From: CAZGLK01 sp964526375
GTDB lineage: Bacteria > Patescibacteriota > Minisyncoccia > JACQLN01
DNA: 8,523 nucleotides
NCBI GenBank assembly: GCA_964526375.1
Contig: CAZGLK010000033.1
Location: forward strand, 1 to 8,523
Reading direction: 5' to 3'
Shown: positions 4,737 to 8,523 of the stretch, piece after piece
Layout of the letters: every line of letters starts with the position of its first letter
Position numbering within the stretch: the stretch's first letter is position 1
Translations under genes and position numbers: made by a program
The notes under the pieces: model-generated
Told to the model about the DNA's origin: nothing
Seen by the model: the letters and a program-made list of their open reading frames with translations, nothing else
The model's database searches: none

Positions 4737-5937
4737 GGTAGATAAATTGTTTAGCTAACTTCGCGACCTCTCTCTTAATAATACCCAAAGATTCTTTTTT
4801 TTGTAAGGCGCGGTCAATAAAGCCGGCAATTTTTTTCATTTCTTTTTCTTTCATGCCTAACGTGGTAACCGCCGGCGTCCCCAAGCGGATACCCGAAGGA
4901 TCCCAGGGCTTGCGGGTATCAAAGGGTATCATGTTCTTGTTCACGATTATACCCGCCTCTTCAAGCTTCTGCCCAGCCTCTTGCCCAGTTAACCCAAAAG
5001 CGGCGACGTCAATCAGCAGTAGATGGTTGCCCGTCCCGCCAGAGATAATCTTGAAATTCAGCCGGCTTAACGTTTGTGCCAAGGCTCTGGAATTGTTAAC
5101 AACTTGCCGGGCGTAACGTTTGAAAGACGGCTTAAGAGCTTCTTCCAGAGCTACTCCGATAGCGGCAATAGTGTGAAGATGCGGACCGCCTTGCAAACCG
5201 GGAAATATCGCTTTATCAATGCCGTCCGAAAGATTCTGCCGCGAAAATATGATCGCGCCCCTCGGCCCGCGCAACGTCTTGTGGGTGGTAGAGGTCACAA
5301 TATCGGCATACTTGAAAGGCGCGGGGTGCGCCCCGCCCGCCACCAAACCGGCGATGTGGGACATATCAACCATCAAAAGGGCTCCAACCTCGTCGGCGAT
5401 TTTTCTAAACCTGCCAAAGTCTATAATTCTCGGATAAGCCGTGGCTCCAGTCACTATAAGTTTGGGCTTGAAGGTTTGGGCTTGTTTTAAAATGGCTTCG
5501 TAATCAAGAAAAAAATTTTGCCCCACGCCGTAGTGTTCAAAGTTAAAAAGACGACTGGTTAAACTGACCTTGTGGCCGTGCGTGAGGTGGCCGCCGTGCT
5601 CCAAAGACATAGCTAGGATTTTATCGCCCAAGTTCAATACTCCCAGATAGGCGGCCAAATTGGCTGAACTGCCGGAATAGGCTTGGACATTAACTCCCCA
5701 TTGCCTGGAGTCAAGTTTAAAAACCTGTCTGGCCAAACGTTTGACTTCATCCTCTATTTCATCAACCACGGTATTGCCGAAATAATAGCGCTGATGCGAT
5801 TTGCCCTCGGCATATTTGTTGGTGAGAAACGAACCCAACGCATTCAATACATTGCGGGAAACATAATTTTCCGAAGGTATCAAATTGATGACGCGGAGCT
5901 GGCGGGCGGTTTCTTTTTTTATGAGTTGTTTAATCAT
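4729..5937 (-). CDS. glyA: Serine hydroxymethyltransferase, 402 aa
   Basis: This PLP enzyme interconverts serine and glycine while loading a one-carbon unit on tetrahydrofolate. It is complete and slightly shorter than the usual 410-430 residues, mainly at the N-terminus. Landmarks are IPSENYVS (20-27), TNKYAEG (39-45) with RYYFGN (50-55), SGSSANLAAY (88-97), EHGGHLTHG (113-121), VDMSHIAGLVAGG (190-202) with the PLP-contacting Asp191 and His194, THKTLRGPRGA (218-228) with the Schiff-base Lys220, PGLQGGPHLH (246-255) and SGIRLGTPA (348-356) with the carboxylate-binding Arg351. ATG 5937 follows the tsaC stop by 10 bases without a clear Shine-Dalgarno sequence. The 3' end overlaps the PAP2 gene by eight bases. 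All catalytic landmarks are intact, so it should be active. Confidence 0.97.
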   Translation of the reverse strand: MIKQLIKKETARQLRVINLIPSENYVSRNVLNALGSFLTNKYAEGKSHQRYYFGNTVVDEIEDEVKRLARQVFKLDSRQWGVNVQAYSGSSANLAAYLGVLNLGDKILAMSLEHGGHLTHGHKVSLTSRLFNFEHYGVGQNFFLDYEAILKQAQTFKPKLIVTGATAYPRIIDFGRFRKIADEVGALLMVDMSHIAGLVAGGAHPAPFKYADIVTSTTHKTLRGPRGAIIFSRQNLSDGIDKAIFPGLQGGPHLHTIAAIGVALEEALKPSFKRYARQVVNNSRALAQTLSRLNFKIISGGTGNHLLLIDVAAFGLTGQEAGQKLEEAGIIVNKNMIPFDTRKPWDPSGIRLGTPAVTTLGMKEKEMKKIAGFIDRALQKKESLGIIKREVAKLAKQFIYRG

Positions 5938-5947
5938 AATTTGAGTT

Positions 5948-6595
5948 TCAGCGGCTTATCGCCGACAATATTTTTAGAACCTGATCCTTGCTGGCTGGGT
6001 TTATACGCACGACCTTAGGTACGGGGGTCATTAGATCTATAATTGTCGACGGCTCCGATGTTGGCAAAGCACCGGCGTCAACAATCAAATCGGGCTGATG
6101 TTTTTCCAATTCAAATCGTCCCCATATTGCGCGCGGATCCGACGACGGCTCCTCGCCGGAAACGTTAGCCGAAGTGCAAGTTATCGGCCCTTCAAAATCG
6201 GCCAGCAGTCTTTGGCAAAAATCATTGTTGGGTATCCGCAAAGCCAGGCTGTCCTTGCCCGCCGTTACCAGATAAGGCACGATGCTTTTCTTTCTTAACA
6301 CAAAAGTAAACGGCCCGGGCCAAAGAGATTTTATAATACCTTCCTGCTTGTAATCAATAACGGCTACCGCCTTGGCCATACCTATGGAACTTATCATCAC
6401 CGGCACGGGTTTGCTGGCAGGCCGCTTTTTAATTAGAAACAGCCGCCGCAGGGCTTCGCTGTCAAAAACATTTACCCCTAACCCGTATAGGGTATCGGTG
6501 GGAAAAACCACCGCCCCGCTCTTAAACAAAACCAAGGCCGCCTCTTTAGAGGCCAGCTCGGGAGAGAAATTATTCCTCACATCTAGTACTCGCAT
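5948..6595 (-). CDS. tsaC: L-threonylcarbamoyladenylate synthase (TsaC/YrdC type), 215 aa
   Basis: This cytoplasmic enzyme makes threonylcarbamoyl-AMP from threonine, bicarbonate and ATP, the first step of t6A formation at position 37 of tRNAs reading ANN codons. Counting from ATG 6595, the YrdC fold shows VVFPTDTLYGLG (29-40), IKKRPASKPVPVMI (55-68) with the phosphate-binding Lys and Arg, SLWPGPFTFVL (90-100), LALRIP (117-122), ITCTSANVSG (138-147) and STIID (183-187). There is no Sua5 C-terminal domain, so it is the short TsaC-like form. A TTG start at 6616 would add seven residues, but those lie in the palindromic repeat, so ATG 6595 is preferred; neither has a Shine-Dalgarno sequence. It lies between leuS and glyA in the same orientation, a translation-related group. 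Confidence 0.93.
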   Translation of the reverse strand: MRVLDVRNNFSPELASKEAALVLFKSGAVVFPTDTLYGLGVNVFDSEALRRLFLIKKRPASKPVPVMISSIGMAKAVAVIDYKQEGIIKSLWPGPFTFVLRKKSIVPYLVTAGKDSLALRIPNNDFCQRLLADFEGPITCTSANVSGEEPSSDPRAIWGRFELEKHQPDLIVDAGALPTSEPSTIIDLMTPVPKVVRINPASKDQVLKILSAISR

Positions 6596-6599
6596 AAAT

Positions 6600-6687
6600 A
6601 TAACACCAATACGCAAATTTACACTAATGACGCGAATAATTTTAACGCATTGGCGTCATTCGCGATTCATTAGCATATTGGCGTTAT
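6600..6687. repeat. Imperfect palindromic repeat at the leuS/tsaC junction
   Basis: The left arm begins ATAACACCAATACGC (6600-6614) and ends TAATGACGCGAAT (6625-6637). The right arm (6649-6687) in reverse complement begins ATAACGCCAATATGC and ends GCGAATGACGCCAAT. The arms are about 38 bases and separated by 11 bases. The inner part, AATGACGCGAAT against ATTGGCGTCATT, has one mismatch in twelve. The right arm contains the leuS stop codon (6684-6686), and the left arm contains the alternative TTG start of tsaC. Motifs like AATGACGCGAAT are, from recall, common in dispersed CPR repeats. Confidence 0.6.
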
Positions 6688-8523
6688 GCCACAACAAAGT
6701 TGATCAGCTTGTCCTTAACAAAAATTATACGCTTGATTGGGCCAACCAAGTATTTGGCAATTTCTTGGTTGGTTTTGGCTTCAAGCTCTACATCATCTTG
6801 GGAAGAACCGGCCGACAATCTAACTACCCCCCGAGTTTTACCGTTTATCTGCACCACAAAATCAGCCGACTCCTCTTTGATAAACCGGGGATTATACTTA
6901 GGCCACGGCTCTTTATGAACCGATCTGAATCCTCCGCGCCTGCCCGCGCCTGTTTTATCTCCGCGTGAGTCCGCGTTACCGTCCGCGTGAGTCCGCGTTT
7001 CCTGCCAAAGCTCCTCGGTAATGTGCGGCGCAAAAGGTGCCAAAAGTTTAAGAAACGGCTCCAAATCATCCGCACTAACCCTATCGGGCTTGGCCTCAAA
7101 TTCATTTAGCAGAATCATCAAGGCCGATATGGCGGTATTATACTGCAGACCCTCAATATCCTCCGTAACTTTCTTTATTGTTTTATGAACCGATCGTTCT
7201 AAATCTCTTATAGATTTTAATCTTGGAACTTGGAACTTGGAACTTGGAACTTGATTAGAAATTAGAAATTGGGAATTAGAAATTATGTTCCATATCCTCT
7301 CCAAGAATCTAGTTATCCCCCTAATTCCGCTATCGCTGAAATCGCCTCCCTGCTCAAAGGGTCCAATAAACATCAAATACATTCTTAGGGCGTCCGCACC
7401 ATAGGCGCGGATATATTCATCGGGATTAACCACATTACCTTTGGACTTGGACATTTTAGCGCCGTCTTTAATTATCAAACCGTGCGCTCTAAATTTTTTG
7501 AACGGTTCTTCAAAACCCAATACCCCCCAATCCTTAAATGCCATAGCCAAAAACCTTACATAGAGCAGATGCAAAACTGCATGCTCCGCCCCGCCGATGT
7601 ACATATTAACCGGTAACCATTCATTAATAATATTTTTATCTAACGGAAAACTTTTGAATTTTGCCTTGAACTTTTGACTTTTGACTTTTGACTTTTGACT
7701 TTTCAGAAAAAGGTACCCAAGGTAATACCAGGCAGAGTCAAGAAAAGTATCCGAAACATCAGTTTCCCGCCGCGCCCAGCTTTGGCATTTGGGACAGCGG
7801 ACTTTATAAAATTTCTCATCAGCGGCCAGGGGAGACTTATCCGTGCCGGTCGGCCGGAAGTTTTTGATGTAGGGGAGTTTAACGGGCAAATCCTTCTCCG
7901 GCACAGCAACCCACCCCGGGTTTGGATTTTTGGAAGTCCGACTTCCAGATACCAAACTGGCGCACTTTTCACAATAAATCATGGGTATCGGCGGCCCCCA
8001 ATACCGCTGGCGGGAAATCAGCCAGTCCCGTAAGCGATATTGCGTCTTTCTTTTCCCGCCGACAAATTTCGTTATCTCCCACTTGGCTTTTTCCGAATCC
8101 AGTCCGTTAAATTTTCCGGAATTGATCATCTTGCCGTCACCAACATAGGGCAAATCGCCGCCCTCAATCACCCGCACTACCCGCAACCCAAATTTTTTGG
8201 CAAACTCGTAGTCCCGCTCATCGTGCGCCGAAACAGCCATAATGGCTCCGGTCCCCACATGACCCAAAACATAGTCCGCCACCCATATCGGAATTTCTTC
8301 GCCATTTGCGGGATTTATCGCTTTTACGCCTCTTAATTCAACACCTGTCTTCTCTCGCCCCGTTGCAATTCGATCCTCCTCTGATTTGGATTTTGCTTTT
8401 GTGATGTAGGTCTCTACCTCTTTCCAATTTTGAATTTTTAATTGTAATTTTGAATTTTGAATTTTGAATTTTGAATTGAGCAAGGGATGTTCCGGCGCCA
8501 AAACCATGTAAGTCGCACCAAAC
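6684..8523 (-). CDS. leuS: Leucyl-tRNA synthetase, N-terminal part outside the window, with five in-frame repeat insertions
   Basis: This class I enzyme charges tRNA-Leu in the cytoplasm. The frame runs off the window edge: FGATYMVLAPEHP at the edge is the threonine-rich editing region, so ATG 8505-8507 is internal. The CP1 editing domain continues through INPANGEEIPIWVADYV, GTGAIMAV and AHDERDYEFA (8199-8228), with the conserved Asp of the editing pocket. Then come RDWLISRQRYWG, the zinc-type pairs CEKC and CPKC, DTFLDSAWYYL, IGGAEHAVLHLLY, KMSKS (7443-7457), the helical anticodon-binding domain (VHKTIKKVTEDIEGLQYNTA) and the C-terminal domain with QINGKTRG. Compared with ordinary bacterial LeuS, extra residues are encoded by repeats at about 8426-8478, 7931-7947, 7650-7703, 7222-7282 and 6945-6999. 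All are in frame and between conserved blocks, so the enzyme is probably functional. It is the first visible gene of the operon. Confidence 0.97.
   Translation of the reverse strand, partial: FGATYMVLAPEHPLLNSKFKIQNSKLQLKIQNWKEVETYITKAKSKSEEDRIATGREKTGVELRGVKAINPANGEEIPIWVADYVLGHVGTGAIMAVSAHDERDYEFAKKFGLRVVRVIEGGDLPYVGDGKMINSGKFNGLDSEKAKWEITKFVGGKRKTQYRLRDWLISRQRYWGPPIPMIYCEKCASLVSGSRTSKNPNPGWVAVPEKDLPVKLPYIKNFRPTGTDKSPLAADEKFYKVRCPKCQSWARRETDVSDTFLDSAWYYLGYLFLKSQKSKVKSQKFKAKFKSFPLDKNIINEWLPVNMYIGGAEHAVLHLLYVRFLAMAFKDWGVLGFEEPFKKFRAHGLIIKDGAKMSKSKGNVVNPDEYIRAYGADALRMYLMFIGPFEQGGDFSDSGIRGITRFLERIWNIISNSQFLISNQVPSSKFQVPRLKSIRDLERSVHKTIKKVTEDIEGLQYNTAISALMILLNEFEAKPDRVSADDLEPFLKLLAPFAPHITEELWQETRTHADGNADSRGDKTGAGRRGGFRSVHKEPWPKYNPRFIKEESADFVVQINGKTRGVVRLSAGSSQDDVELEAKTNQEIAKYLVGPIKRIIFVKDKLINFVVA
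6945..6999 (-). repeat. GC-rich repeat block inserted in the leuS anticodon-domain loop
   Basis: On the + strand TCCGCGTGAGTCCGCGTT occurs at 6960-6977 and again at 6982-6999 (22-base period). On the coding strand this gives four copies of ACGCGGA, followed by related GGCGCGGGC and GGCGCGG units near 6938-6952. It encodes TRTHADGNADSRGDKTGAGR between EELWQE and VHKEPWP, where ordinary LeuS has only a few residues. It replaces a linker rather than conserved sequence. Confidence 0.75.
7222..7253 (-). repeat. Heptamer array CTTGGAA x4 inside leuS
   Basis: Four perfect CTTGGAA units (7222-7249) and a partial fifth (7250-7253). On the coding strand the unit TTCCAAG reads QVPSSKFQVPR in LeuS. It sits between the catalytic core (GITRFLERIWNII) and the anticodon-binding helices (RDLERSVHKTIKK). 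Confidence 0.9.
7254..7285 (-). repeat. Heptamer array ATTAGAA x4 with one variant unit inside leuS
   Basis: Units ATTAGAA at 7254-7260, 7261-7267 and 7275-7281 with a variant ATTGGGA at 7268-7274, joined directly to the CTTGGAA array. It encodes ISNSQFLISN. The variant changes what would be an in-frame TAA (complement of 7269-7271) into CAA. Confidence 0.85.
7650..7703 (-). repeat. Heptamer array ACTTTTG x4 inside leuS
   Basis: Four perfect ACTTTTG units (7670-7697), a partial fifth to 7703, and degenerate units ACTTTTG and AATTTTG at 7650-7663. The coding strand reads SQKSKVKSQKFKAKFK, a lysine-rich linker between DTFLDSAWYYLGYLFLK and NEWLPVNMYIGG, where ordinary LeuS has a short surface loop. 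Confidence 0.9.
7931..7947 (-). repeat. Short perfect palindrome in the leuS zinc-domain loop
   Basis: TGGAAGT (7931-7937) and ACTTCCA (7941-7947) flank CCG. It lies in an extra stretch, SLVSGSRTSKNPNPGW, between the CEKC pair and VPEKDLPV, where the usual enzyme goes almost directly from one to the other. Similar GGAAGTCGGACTTCC-type palindromes recur in CPR genomes by recall; copy number here is untested. Confidence 0.6.
8426..8478 (-). repeat. Heptamer array AATTTTG x4 inside the leuS editing domain
   Basis: Four perfect AATTTTG units (8446-8473), a partial fifth (8474-8478) and three degenerate units (8426-8445). The coding strand reads NSKFKIQNSKLQLKIQN, placed right after VLAPEHPLL and before WKEVETYITKAKSKSEEDR, a loop of the CP1 editing domain. 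Confidence 0.92.

Noticed and set aside
5074..5490. 138-residue + strand frame within glyA
   Set aside because: glyA is unmistakable on the other strand; this is a shadow frame.
6596..6616. TTG start of tsaC at 6616
   Set aside because: The seven added residues fall in the palindromic repeat and do not belong to the YrdC fold; ATG 6595 is the better start.
7222..7703. leuS as a repeat-disrupted pseudogene
   Set aside because: The frame is open throughout, and the KMSKS, editing and zinc motifs and the C-terminal domain are intact.
7222..8478. CRISPR array or ordinary spacer-repeat structure
   Set aside because: The repeats are 7 bases long, directly adjacent and inside a coding gene; there are no spacers.

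Overview
The window looks like a chromosomal piece of an uncultivated bacterium of the Patescibacteria (CPR) type, probably Parcubacteria-like. This is inferred from recall of such genomes: compact essential genes, short AT-rich heptamer arrays and small palindromic repeats scattered between and inside genes, and an isolated HicA-type toxin gene. No 16S gene or other marker is present, so the placement is tentative. Stops are used in the standard way (TAA, TGA and TAG all end genes).

Left part, + strand (1-3244). The 3' part of a HicA-like toxin gene (1-234) is followed by a 236-base leader region with a candidate promoter and a hairpin. Then comes an unrecognised 198-residue cysteine-rich protein (471-1067) with a perfect Shine-Dalgarno sequence and a strong rho-independent terminator (1082-1137). 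The next 500 bases hold no gene but are dense in inverted repeats: a perfect 16-bp palindrome, a small hairpin, a roughly 148-bp composite palindrome and a GC-rich hairpin region. A 476-residue class I SAM-dependent methyltransferase with a long unassigned C-terminal part follows (1635-3065), apparently transcribed nearly leaderless. It ends before a bidirectional terminator (3201-3244).

Right part, - strand (8523 down to 3271). A compact probable operon reads leuS (5' end outside the window), a TsaC/YrdC-type threonylcarbamoyl-AMP synthase, glyA, a PAP2-superfamily phosphatase, a CDP-alcohol phosphatidyltransferase and a small membrane protein that may carry a frameshift. The first three serve translation and one-carbon metabolism. 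The PAP2 and CDP-alcohol enzymes act on membrane phospholipid or isoprenoid phosphates.

The most striking feature is leuS. Its reading frame is interrupted at five places, all at predicted domain boundaries or loops, by short repeats that remain in frame. These are four-unit arrays of seven-base repeats (three sites, four arrays), one small perfect palindrome, and one GC-rich repeat block. The heptamers are variants of one pattern, A[A/C]TT[T/G/A][T/G][G/A]. In the one array whose pure form would put a stop codon in the leuS frame, the single variant unit is exactly the one that removes that stop. A further palindromic repeat covers the leuS stop codon and the leuS/tsaC gap. Together these suggest an active family of tiny, orientation-dependent, protein-tolerated repeats.
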